This document shows positions 48,801-59,582 of a stretch of DNA of 64,000 nucleotides, piece by piece. The stretch covers positions 620,001 through 684,000 of the forward strand of contig JADNRZ010000013.1 in assembly GCA_015501605.1 (NCBI GenBank), read 5' to 3'. Both the position numbers and the translations under genes were made by a program. The notes beneath the pieces are model-generated. The model worked only from the letters and a program-made list of their open reading frames with translations, was not told the origin of the DNA and searched no databases. This DNA is from Panaeolus papilionaceus. Its lineage: Eukaryota; Basidiomycota; Agaricomycetes; Agaricales. Every line of letters starts with the position of its first letter. Position 1 is the first letter of the stretch.

Positions 48801-49474
48801 TTTCCTGGTTATCGGACGGAGTAAAGTGCGCAGATAAGATTGAAGAGGAAGATGTCGTAATGAGGTACCGGCCCATACTGCGCCAACGTGAGCGGTACTT
48901 GCTCAACCCCTGGGGTTACGTAGCATCTGTCAAGCCAGAGGCAGGTAGCTCAACTCTGAGTGCCGGTCGGTGCCGTCGAAGTGAGCCATTTGTAGTGGTG
49001 GTTCATCATGAGAAGTCTGACAAGTATGAATGAGGCAGTGAGAAACCAATTTCGTTGCAGAGTTAGTGCTTTTCTTGTGGACGACACTAGGTCATTCAAC
49101 TAACATGATTGCATGCGAGATAAAATCAACAAGATGGTGCACAGCATAAAGGAAAGTACATCAGAGAGTACCAAGCCATGTCGCCACCGTCCACATACAT
49201 AGGAGTATTCTTCCTGTACTTAAAACAGCCCAGACCCCGCACATACAGCAAGAACGTGCTTCTACACAGCTGAGAGTCGAAGACGGACAAAATCAGCAGT
49301 CGAGGACCAGCATTAAGGATTCAAAGTCCATTCACAGTCGCGATCAGAAGTTAACAAGCAAAGTAGAAGGTGACACGCAAAAGACAAAAGAGCGGAGGAC
49401 GAAAGCGGGTAAATAGCGAGAACAAAAACAAAAGGAATCGATGGCAAGGGAGAACAAAAGGGACTGACTGAAAA
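45850..49474. other. Gene-poor stretch, 3.6 kb
   Basis: Downstream of the PH-CRIB gene the sequence is T-rich and then mixed, with no domain-bearing frame. A run of 11 A residues lies near 47668. Nothing else was recognised. Confidence 0.45.
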
Positions 49475-49933
49475 TCATTGATGGTGTCGAAAGCGTGGGA
49501 GTGCGGCGAAGGGAGGCAACGGCGCCTGCCGGGGATGCCGACGTCCTAATTTGGGCTTTTGACCGGGAATGCACACGCCCCCATGTGCGACGTGGTGGGT
49601 TCTTTTTGTTCTTCGACTTGCTTTGACGTTGAACAGTGGGTGCGATGGAGGGAATTGAAGGTTGGGATGGAACCTTTTGATCTGAGGGTTGATTGAGGGT
49701 TGAGGACTGTGAGGTTTGGTTCGATTCGTTGTGGTTTGTGGGACGATGATGGGTGATAGGGAAGGGGGTGAATCGATGTGCATGGTGACATTGAACGGAG
49801 TCGCCAAGTATGTGAATGGTATTGAAGAGCCTAGAGTGTGTATCCTGGCGTTTGTTTTGTAAAATATGATAGAATTGAACGGTAACGCTAGCCAGACTTG
49901 TAGTAGGCAAAAACAGGCCAAAAGGAGTGTCAT
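49475..49933 (-). CDS. Possible small secreted protein (tentative)
   Basis: A 152-codon open frame starts MTLLLACFCLLQVWLALPFN, which looks like a cleavable signal peptide with a hydrophobic core at residues 2-16. The rest is rich in Pro, Ser, Thr, His and basic residues, with no cysteine pairs or domain. The frame could end in a donor site near 49475 rather than at the stop. Composition is compatible with chance, so this is reported only as a candidate. Confidence 0.22.
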   Translation of the reverse strand: MTLLLACFCLLQVWLALPFNSIIFYKTNARIHTLGSSIPFTYLATPFNVTMHIDSPPSLSPIIVPQTTTNRTKPHSPQPSINPQIKRFHPNLQFPPSHPLFNVKASRRTKRTHHVAHGGVCIPGQKPKLGRRHPRQAPLPPFAALPRFRHHQ

Positions 49934-50249
49934 AATCTATGAACTCGCAGGAGTAAAAGAAGGAGCATACGAATCATGCAAGATATCTCGAGAAAGTGCT
50001 CAAGGGCTTCTGGGCGATACGCCGGCGTCGTTGATGCGTGTAGCTAGCCACGTGCACGAACTAAATATAGACGTAGCACCAGTGCTATTACGCAGATTCA
50101 CTGCTGTCAAGCTTTATACCTTCCTATCTCAATATCCGAGCGCAGTCCTTTCCTGGAACACCCTGTTTGTCCTTCAGAGTAAGCGCTCACTATACTTCTC
50201 ATATGTTTCACTGATATGACCACCAATACTCATACATTTAGTCACCAGT

Positions 50250-51992
50250 ATGATGTCTATCTTCGCTGATGAGACTCCTCCCTCTGCCTCCTCTCATGTC
50301 CAGCCCATCCAAATATCACGAGGAGAATTCAACAAAGCTTCTAATCAGCACCCGTCAACAGCTCATCCCATAAATTACTTGGCCGATGAACTACTCTCAG
50401 AGATTTTTTATCGTTGTATTCCTCACAACCGAAATCCCAGACTCGTGTTAGAAGCCCCTCTTCTCTTGACCCTTGTTTGCCAACGGTGGAGAGCCATTTC
50501 CATGTCCACTCCGCAGCTCTGGAATAGGCTTCATATTCTCTACATGGATGATTGCGTGGGATATGACGCATGGCCGAACATCATTGCCGGTATCGAATCA
50601 TGGCTCACGCGATCGGGCACTCTTCCCCTGTCCATCTCAATCTCATCCAGGTCTTTTCAAAGTAAATACCAGGGCGACCCCGTTTTAGCTCGCCCTTCTG
50701 TCGCGGGACATTATCCTGCGTTTTATCGGTGCCTTACCGTGCTCATTGCTCGGCACGCCCCCCGGTGGTCTACATTTTCGTATGTAGGGACTTTTGAGCT
50801 TTTAGGAGGAATCCTGGCAGCGGTGCCTCAGGAAAGGTTGACGCACTCGTCGGCCAACCCTTTCCGGAGTATCACCTCGTTCAGGGCCATATGTAAAACA
50901 TCTCGAAGACTACGAGAAGGATTTCCAGTACCATTTCTGCCGATCTTCGTAGCACCTACACTGCGAGAGCTCTCTCTTCAGGACTGGCATCCAGATCTCA
51001 CCCATGTGAAGTGGAAATCAATAACTCAGCTATCAATTTATCTTCCAGTTGAACGAAAAACGGCGCTTGGCATCTTGAGCCAGTGCATGGGACTCGAAGC
51101 ATGCGCGCTTAACATCAGTCACCCAACAAGCAGTACCTTTTATCAAATACCGTACGTCCAGAAGGGCAGCCTTGCCGTGAATCCTCATTATCTAGAGATT
51201 GGACTCCCAGTGCTTACGACCCTTTGTATTTGGGGAGAAAGCGACGACGAGCAAAGTATATGGCACCTGCTCCATACGCCGAATCTGCGACATTTCCTTT
51301 ACTACCCCCACACCCAACGACATCCTCTTCATTTAAATGAATTCAACCATCCTCATCCTCATCTTTCTCCCCTTTCCATTTTTCTCAACCAATGTTCGTC
51401 TCTTGAATCATTGTCGATCAATCCTACACACCTCGCCGGTGCACAAATGCTCGCCATTCTTCAGTCATGCCCACGGATTATAAGATTGGTACTAGACCAA
51501 CATTATCACGACAAATATCCTAGATATGGATACGTGATCCTCCACTCCACCTTAAAGTTCAATCTACATCCTCTGTTTAAGCAGGAACTTGTTCTTGACA
51601 GTAACGGGACCATTACCAGACTCACTCAACCCCTCCTCCCCGACCTCAAGTCCCTATCTCTGTTGGGTTTCCACGTTTCTGATTCATCCATCTTGGAGAT
51701 GTTGGTAGACTTCTGCATCGATCGAGTCTATACAAATCGAGGTCCATATCCCAGGGGAGCGTCTCCTGATGGTACCATGGGTTCATCAGATAACAACCAA
51801 TTACAACCTCCTGCGACCCTCGAACGAATCGAAATGCGCCTCAGTGGAATAGGGTGTGATATCGCTTCGATAATTTGCCTCTATGCGAAGTCAGTGGGAC
51901 GGAGAGTTGGCGAAGATTTGATTGTTGATATCTCTTACCCTGTCACGGAAGAGGATAGCAGACAAGATAGATGGCCCTTTGTAGATGGCTAA
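50250..51992 (+). CDS. F-box protein, 580 residues
   Basis: Single open frame. The F-box starts near residue 40 (INYLADELLSEIFYRCIP) and continues LLLTLVCQRWRAISMSTPQLW; it lacks the long N-terminal coiled coil of the other two intact members. Shared family blocks follow: APTLRELSLQDWHPDLTHV, ILSQCMGLEACALNIS, SSLESLSINPTHL, PRIIRLVLDQH, ATLERIEMRLSG and VGRRVGEDLIVDISYP, ending WPFVDG. The usual RRLPDE opening of the box is replaced by NYLADE. The start at 50250 is the first ATG after a likely splice acceptor (TTTAG at 50238-50242), so an upstream non-coding or short coding exon is possible. SCF adaptor role is inferred; substrate unknown. Confidence 0.83.
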   Translation: MMSIFADETPPSASSHVQPIQISRGEFNKASNQHPSTAHPINYLADELLSEIFYRCIPHNRNPRLVLEAPLLLTLVCQRWRAISMSTPQLWNRLHILYMDDCVGYDAWPNIIAGIESWLTRSGTLPLSISISSRSFQSKYQGDPVLARPSVAGHYPAFYRCLTVLIARHAPRWSTFSYVGTFELLGGILAAVPQERLTHSSANPFRSITSFRAICKTSRRLREGFPVPFLPIFVAPTLRELSLQDWHPDLTHVKWKSITQLSIYLPVERKTALGILSQCMGLEACALNISHPTSSTFYQIPYVQKGSLAVNPHYLEIGLPVLTTLCIWGESDDEQSIWHLLHTPNLRHFLYYPHTQRHPLHLNEFNHPHPHLSPLSIFLNQCSSLESLSINPTHLAGAQMLAILQSCPRIIRLVLDQHYHDKYPRYGYVILHSTLKFNLHPLFKQELVLDSNGTITRLTQPLLPDLKSLSLLGFHVSDSSILEMLVDFCIDRVYTNRGPYPRGASPDGTMGSSDNNQLQPPATLERIEMRLSGIGCDIASIICLYAKSVGRRVGEDLIVDISYPVTEEDSRQDRWPFVDG

Positions 51993-53369
51993 ATAACCAG
52001 AATCGCGGTCTTAGACCTTTACCAAGCGTGGACATTTAACCCTACTCAGATTTATGGCAAACCAAATCATGCGCTTAATGAATACTCTCTTTGAACCAGT
52101 GCCGTCTTGGTGCCGTTAAGTTTGATTCCAGAAGGGCGAACGCTTGACGAATGCAATTACGCACCCCACGAGCACAGCATGTGTACCTTGAAATAACCGC
52201 AGGGCATCGTCTTTAGCAGATGATTACAATGTTGCGTTAAATCCTCTTCATACGTGAGTACTCTGACTCTCTATCGAATTGAGTACGTTTCAAAGCCTTA
52301 TCATGCTTGATGTTTTAGGTTGCCCAATTATAATGTTGTCGCCCGTTGAGCTTATCGCCCTCCATCCTTAGTTGAAATTCGCGACACTCCTTACCGAGTG
52401 ACCAACGAGCTACCCCCGGACGGCGGCAGCATCGGTGAGCGTGCCGAATGTGTGTTGAGTAAAGTTAACTACAACACATTGAGTGTTGTAATACTTCCAG
52501 TTAAAGGGGCATTAAGGGCACCTGCTCCCGGTCGTCAGTGTGCATTGAGTGAAGTTAATGACAACACACATTGAGTATTCTAATAGTTAATGAGCGCATC
52601 TGCGATGCTCTGATGCTAAACCCATGCACCACGGATTACAGACGAGCATTGTACATTGCAATAGTCAACCTTTTGTGTATTGTATCAATCATTTAGTGGT
52701 AACTGACGTGGGAGGCGGATGTAAGCCTCATTGCGACTCCAATACATATAACAATACTCGGGTATTATAATTACAACTGTTATTGGAATTATCCAACCGA
52801 TACGGCTCGAACTATCTTACGCCCACACACCCCCGGAAATGCTGATGGGGGTATCGGTGCTTATCCAAGGTGTGTATGCACTTGTCCTTTTATATATATA
52901 TTTTTCCGACAATTTTACATGATTTCACGTATTTCATGTACCTAGTACCTAGTTTACAACAAATACAACTCTCTTTCCGCCCTCGTGTTTCGAGTTTTCG
53001 TCTTCTTATTTCGTCTTCATCTTCGTCCGGTGTCCGTGTACACCTTCGTCTGCGCTTATTTTTCATCGTTTTTGTCGTCTTCGTCCTCCATCTTCGTCTC
53101 ATTTCACCTCACACTCACCTCACCTTCCCATCTTCTCATTTCTCTCGCATATCGACCCCACGAACTCGTACTTACTGCGCGTCTCACCTTCCTTTTCCAG
53201 CCAGCCATCTCATCTCTTCATTGCATCTTCACCACCACTCACCTTTTCACTCACATATCCCCAGGCGCACATCATCAGACTGGTTGTTCTTCCCAAAAAT
53301 TCGTAGTGCAAGATCGTGTATATTATGCGCAAGGGAGCGATATGAACACATGCTAGTGATAATCGTATT
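51993..53369. other. Intergenic, 1.4 kb
   Basis: It lies between the F-box gene and CCT2, which converge. It contains the duplicated AT-rich segment at 52451-52588 and a pyrimidine-rich block at 52990-53260, whose open frames are low-complexity Ser/Phe/Leu/His sequence and are not credible proteins. Confidence 0.5.
52451..52588. repeat. Imperfect direct duplication, about 47 bp
   Basis: 52451-52496 and 52538-52588 share TTGAGT-AAGTTAA-ACAACACA-TTGAGT-TT-TAATA in the same order with a few substitutions and a small insertion; the starts are 87 bp apart. Confidence 0.6.
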
Positions 53370-55406
53370 TTAAACAGCTTCGCGTCTCCGGGGGGCAGCA
53401 CGGAGGATATTATCGACACTGAAGTGTGTGTCAGATACCCAATCCCAACAGACAGAAAATGTTTGCAACATACCGAATGATCATCTCTGCCGCTTCTGTG
53501 GCGCTGAGGACAACCTGTCGCTTGAGCTTGTAGCTCTCAGTGACACCCAGTTTTCTCATGGAGCCGATACGACCTTCTTCCATGTCTACAAATGGAATGC
53601 GACGAGTCAGCAAAACATAAGATGTCAGACAACTTATACGCACCAAGACCCGCATCAGTTTGTCCCTCGTAGTGAGCAGCACGCAGCCTTGTCACCAAAT
53701 CAGACGAATCATAGCCAGCGTTATCGGCTAGGATAGTCGGGATCTGTCGCAGAGCCTTGCTGAAGGACTCGACGGCGATTGCCCTCTTTCCTTTGGTGCT
53801 GCGTGCCTCCTCCTCGACGGCGCAGCTCATGAGCATCTCAGAGCACCCACCACCGAGGACTGTTCGCGTCTCCTTGACGGTTTGCGACAGCACTGATAGA
53901 GCGTCGTGTAGTGATCGCTCAGCTTCGTCGACCATCTGGCTTGTTGAGCCACGGAGGACGACGGTGCATGCTTCACCGGCAGCGACACCAGAGAATTTGA
54001 TGAGCTTTTCATTGAGAGTTAAAAAAGCGAAATTAAACTGGAAGGAAAGATTGCTCACTTTGTCCTCGCCAATCATGATTTCTTCAATGACCTCGCAGTG
54101 ACCAAGTTTCACGCGATCAGGACGATCAAAGGTGCTGGCAATCTCGCCACCAGTAACGAGGGACAACCGTTCAACACCCTCAAAGTCTGCATGCTCAATG
54201 ACCATGATGCCCTTCTCTGCCAACAGTGATTCGGGGTAGTTGTAGATCAGCTGCCGGTTGACGAAGCAGTTGATACCATGGGCAGCGATGGCGTCGACCT
54301 TGGCTTTCATTTTTTCCTGAATGAAATTTAGATTGATGGAAAATCATGAATATAATTTGAGAAGACTCACGCGTTCTGCGCGTTCCAGCTCAGCAAGCTT
54401 TCCTGTGCCGTCCACCTTGACTCGTGCACCAAAGATTTTGATCTTGTCGGTGTCCATCGCTGTGCACTGGATAAATACCCTGAATGAGATAGAGACAACG
54501 ACTACTCACATGTATTGGCAATCAAGATCTTCACGTTTTCAAGGCGTTTCGGCGAGTTGACGGCGATGGTTTTGTCGAGGATGAAGCCCTCATCCAAGTA
54601 TGAATCAGTGAGTTTTCCACCGACTTTCTTGATGATCTGGATGTGTTCCAGATCTATTGAACCCTATGAGGAATATCAGTAACGACACATAAGTAGCTGG
54701 CATGAATAATCCATACCTTTAATCTCAGAACGGCATCAACAGCCAGGTTGGCAAAATAATCTTTGTCCTGAGATAAGACTTTTGAAGAAAGTGTCGTCCG
54801 TGCAATGTTAAACAAATCTTGACGGAATTGTATTGGGTTTGATCTAAAAATCTTAGAATACAGATATTCCAGCAATAAGCATACAACTCACGAGTGGTCA
54901 ATAGCGGACTTTTCCAACGCCGCCAGAGCAGCCTTGCTCGCAATCCTATAACCCTCCACAATGGTCTGAGGATGAATCTTCTGCGCAATCAACTTCTCCG
55001 CCTCTCGCAACAGCTCAGCCGACAAAACCGTCACACTCGTCGTGCCATCTCCAACCTCGTCGTCCTGCACCTTGGAAATATTGACCAAGATCTTTGCGGC
55101 GGCATTATCGAGCTGAATCGCTTTGAGAATCGTGGCTCCATCGTTTGTGACGTTGATCTCGCCTGTTGACCCAGATTGGAGGATTTTGTTCATTCCTTTT
55201 GGGCCCAAAGTAGATTTTACAAGGTCTCCAAGCGCTAGGGCTCCTACGAAGGAAGAAAGACGCGCGTTTTCGGCCTTCTCCTCTGTTGCCTATATGTTTG
55301 GGTTTCAGGTGAGAAATGTTTGCCACAGATGGTTACTCGAGAATTAAACTGATAAAGGTGATGAAATTTTGCTTCTTACCTGGTCATTGAAAATTTGCAT
55401 AGACAT
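53370..55406 (-). CDS. CCT2: CCT chaperonin subunit beta
   Basis: Beta subunit of the cytosolic TRiC/CCT chaperonin, which folds actin, tubulin and WD40 proteins in an ATP-driven cycle. Nine exons (55406-55380, 55289-54892, 54843-54717, 54663-54510, 54459-54371, 54316-54059, 54004-53644, 53585-53474, 53418-53370) give 524 residues with closed phases, the expected length. Family marks: [18 protein letters not shown], the catalytic [68 protein letters not shown], and a C-terminal [11 protein letters not shown]. The [11 protein letters not shown] and VDNI blocks identify beta among the eight subunits. It should be an essential housekeeping gene. Confidence 0.96.
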
Positions 55407-55724
55407 AGTTGGGATTTAAGGGAGGATTAGGATTTTCAAGGATAGAACCAAAGCAAAGATTGACCGACGACGCGTTTGGCCATAATCTAGTTTTTCCCAC
55501 ACTACCACCACTCCTGATCTGGCTTGCCATCGTAATAGGACACTACAACAGGTGGATTTATTATTTGGCTTTCTGTGCTGGTCTGCATCTTATATTGACT
55601 TATACGCCTCCCTCCAGATCTGCTTCATCCATGCACTCCTCGTGTCCCATCCCAGCTAGTTTCTTAGTATCCCAGATTGTCCTTCTCTGACGTCCTTTGC
55701 TGTGTATGCGTTCTACAGACAGCT

Positions 55725-56041
55725 CCATGCGGAAACTTCTTATACAGTTCCTCATTAGACGAATTTACTCGCCTCGAGGGGGTCCTACTCTCACTGCAGC
55801 TGACGACACAAAGAAGGCGCTTCACGGTGAAGAGGCACCGCGGTACAAAACCCTCGAAAGGATTGAGTTAGACGTCTACACAGAGCAGGGCCGGCGGGTT
55901 GATTGCACTTCTGCAATTGTGCGGCATGCAGCTTCAGTGGGTCGAACGGTTGGAAAAGATCTTGTCATCGACTCCCGTCCTCGTACTACAGTATGGCCAT
56001 CCACTGAACTTGGTTCTTATTCCATCTTCGATAGCTATTAA
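55725..56041 (+). pseudogene. F-box-family C-terminal fragment
   Basis: About 105 codons match only the tail of the local F-box family: LIQFLIRRIYSPRG, KTLERIELDVYTEQG and IVRHAASVGRTVGKDLVID, comparable with LVDFCIDRVYTNRG, ATLERIEMRLSG and LYAKSVGRRVGEDLIVD in the gene at 50250-51992. The F-box and leucine-rich region are absent, and no homologous sequence was seen upstream towards CCT2. It is a stranded fragment between two housekeeping genes. Confidence 0.75.
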
Positions 56042-56744
56042 TATATTTTATGGGCCTTCGAATTGGTGGTCGGTCAGCCGACAACTTAAAAAGTGAGGAG
56101 CGGCAAGAACTGGAGGCCAGTCTTCTAAACCCAACACGATGTCCCCAAAGATCATTTTAAATCATCGCAGGTTGAGCTGCGTGTTAATTGATTGAATGAT
56201 GTACGGACGAAATAAAACATTAATGCCCAAAACATGCAGAGATACGAAAAAAATGTCGACACAGCAAAAGGAAAAAAGGGATGTTAAAGAAGGAAAAAGA
56301 GGCGGATCGCCAATGTTAATGTTGAACCTGAATCGGCACCGCTAGAGGACATGACAATGGCATGACACGACGGGATGGATCAAATGAAGGGAACTGGAAG
56401 AAAGGCTAAGCCGGCGTTATATAATGCATTTTGGAAATAAAGCATCCAAAAGGTAAAAATGATCGTTAATGCGTGAGGGATATGTAAGCGGGTAGATAGG
56501 TAGCTAGGTATGGAACGGGAGGGTATGAACTGGAAGTGAAAGGGTGGCGTGCCGTTTACAGCAAGTATGAGGGAGAGGAGCGAGAGCGAAGGGTAAAGAC
56601 CCTCGCCCTCTATTCCCATCCGAGTCATACTGCATAAATAGTAGGCACATCATCTACGGGTTTATAATCTTGACATTCAGATCCTTTGATCCAAGCTTAG
56701 TACGTGAGGGTTTGAAACCACACCAAGACGGAAGAGAAAACACT
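56042..56744. other. Intergenic
   Basis: 3' flank of the phosphatidylserine decarboxylase gene. A-rich stretches near 56230-56310; no coding signal. Confidence 0.5.
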
Positions 56745-58754
56745 CTAATCCTTCTTCAGCTTATCAGGAGTATCTCCCAAAGCCTGGCCGACTTTGACTT
56801 TCTGTCCCGCATGGATGTTAAACTCAAAGTCGCTGGGGGCCTCGAAGACCAGCACGATGGTGCTTCCCAAACAGAAACCACCCATCTCTTCGGCGGGCAC
56901 CAGAGGCTGGCCACGGAGCAGGGGAGAGGCGGCTGCATAGACGGCCTCAGTATAGGTTCCCGGAGGTGTGCGTTTTCCACGAACATTAGTACGCAGAGCC
57001 TGAGTGAGTTAAAAATACATCGTCAATATTAAGCCTTATCGCGTATCAAGAAGGGGGGATAATTAAAACACGTACCTGGTCAAAGTTAACCTTGATACTA
57101 CCGACGTTGGTCGCGCCAACGGGGACCATGCTGAAGAAACCGTGTTTCCAGCGGCCGAGAAGCGCGACACGCTCGTTCAGCACGAACAAGTTCTCCAGCC
57201 TCTTCGCCATGTATGGTGAAACCGAAAACAATTCACCTGCAACGAAGATAAAAATATTCAGTCGCGTGCATTTATATCATCCTGTAGAGGTTCTAAAATT
57301 ACATACCCATGAAATGTCTCCGCTTTTCAACCACCCATGCCGTTGGACTGTGGAACCGGTGATAATCTCCGGGGGCAAGATAGATGACTGTGAAGAAGAG
57401 CGAGTTTCCGGGGCGGACGTGCTTTCCGGACGTAGCGCTGCGCCTGCCTTCCAGTGAGGGCTTTACGCCCATCTGGAGAGCGACCGAAGCATCATGAACC
57501 AACGTTTCCTCAGCATTCCTATCCGATCCTACTGATGCATCAATTCGATCTCCGAATTTGTAGGGGATATGGCTGTCATCTTGCTCAGCAGTTGGTGATG
57601 TAGGCAGGGTTGATGATGACGAGGCTGACGAATCTGTTGGGGTAGTTGTGCCGGGTGTTGGGGGTGATGAAGCACCAATAAGCTGTTCCAGGCTGTATTC
57701 AATGCCGTTGACATTCGCAAACTCCCGGTCGTCGACTATTGACATGTCACGATTATGTTCTGCGGCCGTTGTCATCGATGACGGCGAGCCTGGTCGTTCT
57801 ACACCAAGTAGCGCGTCCAAAGAATACGTGATGCCTTTCACCTGCTCCACCCGTGACTCCTGAATGCTACCAAAATGCAGAATCCTTCCATCGGCGGGAC
57901 TGACCTAAGAAAAGAACAGTTGGATAAGCAAGTGTCGTATAGATTCTAAATGGATAGGAGACTATACCAAAATAGCAGGGTCGACAGGCCTAGCACCATC
58001 CTTTAGCTTGCGGTAGAAGAAAGCTCCAAGACTAGGATACTCTCGTAGATCAGCAGGCTCAATTTCATCCAAGTTGCATCCGAAAGCGTAAGCGTAGATA
58101 CGAAGGCCATAGGGTCTAAACCAGACAGGGAGTTCCAGAGAGTTAACATAGCCCCAAAGCCGTGACATATTCCTGAGAGGGAGAGCACCAATGACATGTA
58201 CCTGTACATCGTCAACAATCGATGCTCATGGAGCAGAATGTGTCGTACTTACATGCCAGGGACCCTTTAGTTTAATAACTTCCAGTCCATCCTCGTTCAC
58301 ATCGACCTCCTTAGCCCTCTTATTCTTCTTGTGGTATTGAATAGCAACCAAAAGCAGTGCGCCTACTGCCAGCGGTAGAGGATACCATTTGGTTGGTGTT
58401 TCTGACCAGGCATTAACGAGTTTGCCTACAAGTTGAGGAATGTCGGTCAGTCACATCATAATTCCGCCACGTTGTATTAGGAAAAGGGCGCAACATACGA
58501 TAAAAGGGCACGCCAGCACCCGACAAGCCAGCGTTAGGTCCTCCTGCACCTTCCGCACCACTCTTCGTTGAATAAGCCCGTCTGAAGCCAGTATTTTTGA
58601 CCGTCCTTATGAGAGCTGAAGTCCTGTTCGTGCCGTGTACCCAGCAGCGAGCGACGACTGACGACGCCGAGCCACATGAAGCGTTAATGACTCTTGAAGC
58701 AGCATATAGAGGCTTTTTGCCCTTTGTCAGGATATTTTTCCTAGAGAATAGCAT
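56745..58754 (-). CDS. PSD1: Mitochondrial phosphatidylserine decarboxylase
   Basis: Inner-membrane enzyme that makes phosphatidylethanolamine from phosphatidylserine, using a pyruvoyl group formed by self-cleavage. Six exons (58754-58499, 58425-58253, 58201-57968, 57904-57307, 57236-57076, 56999-56745) give 558 residues with closed phases. The N-terminus is basic and Ser/Arg-rich, a likely mitochondrial presequence, followed by a membrane helix ([19 protein letters not shown]). Conserved blocks include [60 protein letters not shown] and the cleavage motif LGST with cleavage expected between Gly519 and Ser520. Residues 256-330 are a low-complexity insertion, and the motif [13 protein letters not shown] (243-255) is repeated as [13 protein letters not shown] (286-298). 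Confidence 0.94.
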
Positions 58755-59582
58755 TAAAGGTCGTTAACACTCAGCAGCTCAGCATAAAAGTTGGGAAGAG
58801 CAGTGAGGTGGTCGGAGGGAAAAGATAAGAAGAGGGAGAGAAAGTGGAAAACGCACGAGGTGTTTGGCCCTGAACTAGGTAGTATTATCATATTGGCTCG
58901 GCGCATCATCACGCCAGCTGTTGGAACGGCCATTTTGTCCGACTGGCAGCTTGCACTAGAAATTATTTCTGCTTATTTTTCCTTTCCCTTTTTCTTTAAT
59001 TTTATGGAAAGGTTCTAAAGCAGGTTTTTTATGGTTCAAGTTAAAACAGTGGGAAGGGCGAGAAAGAGAAGAAAATTGTACATAATAAATAACATCCCAC
59101 AACACATTTTCTGTTCAACTAACACCCGTCGTTCAACAAATCCGCAAAAAAATATAAGATACAAAAATTGACAGCTAAAATACAATGTATAAAGAACGCC
59201 CATGAATATATCATGCATGATACAACTGCTCTTGAGATGACTATTACAGCGTCAGGTATAAAAAGCATCCATCTCTTGCCATGTGAAAAGTCTGGCCCTC
59301 GCATTCAATAGTCGCAAACACAAGCCCTCCGCAACGCCAAGCTGATGGCACAAATGCGGGGGAGGAGGGGATTTTATGCTGCGCCATGTTCGCAGCTGTG
59401 TCCTCTAAATGATGTGTTGCACCGAAAACCATCCCTAGGACACGGCCGATAAACGCGTATCCAGACTCCTCGGATTTACAAGCAATAAAGTGTATAGACA
59501 AGCGCTTACTCCTATCTCATACGACCTTTCCCAATCAAGTCGTGTGAGTTCTCGGAGTTGTCGTGTGAGCTGGCTGGATAAC
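58755..59582. other. Intergenic
   Basis: Between the PSD1 start and the WDR59-like stop, both on the minus strand. It should hold the PSD1 promoter and the 3' UTR of the next gene. No gene recognised. Confidence 0.5.

Noticed and set aside
52870..53373. 167-codon plus-strand frame
   Set aside because: Low-complexity Ser/Phe/Leu/His protein arising from a pyrimidine-rich tract.
59244..59501. 85-codon minus-strand frame after the WDR59-like gene
   Set aside because: It follows the stop of the RING-containing frame and has no motif; treated as 3' UTR.
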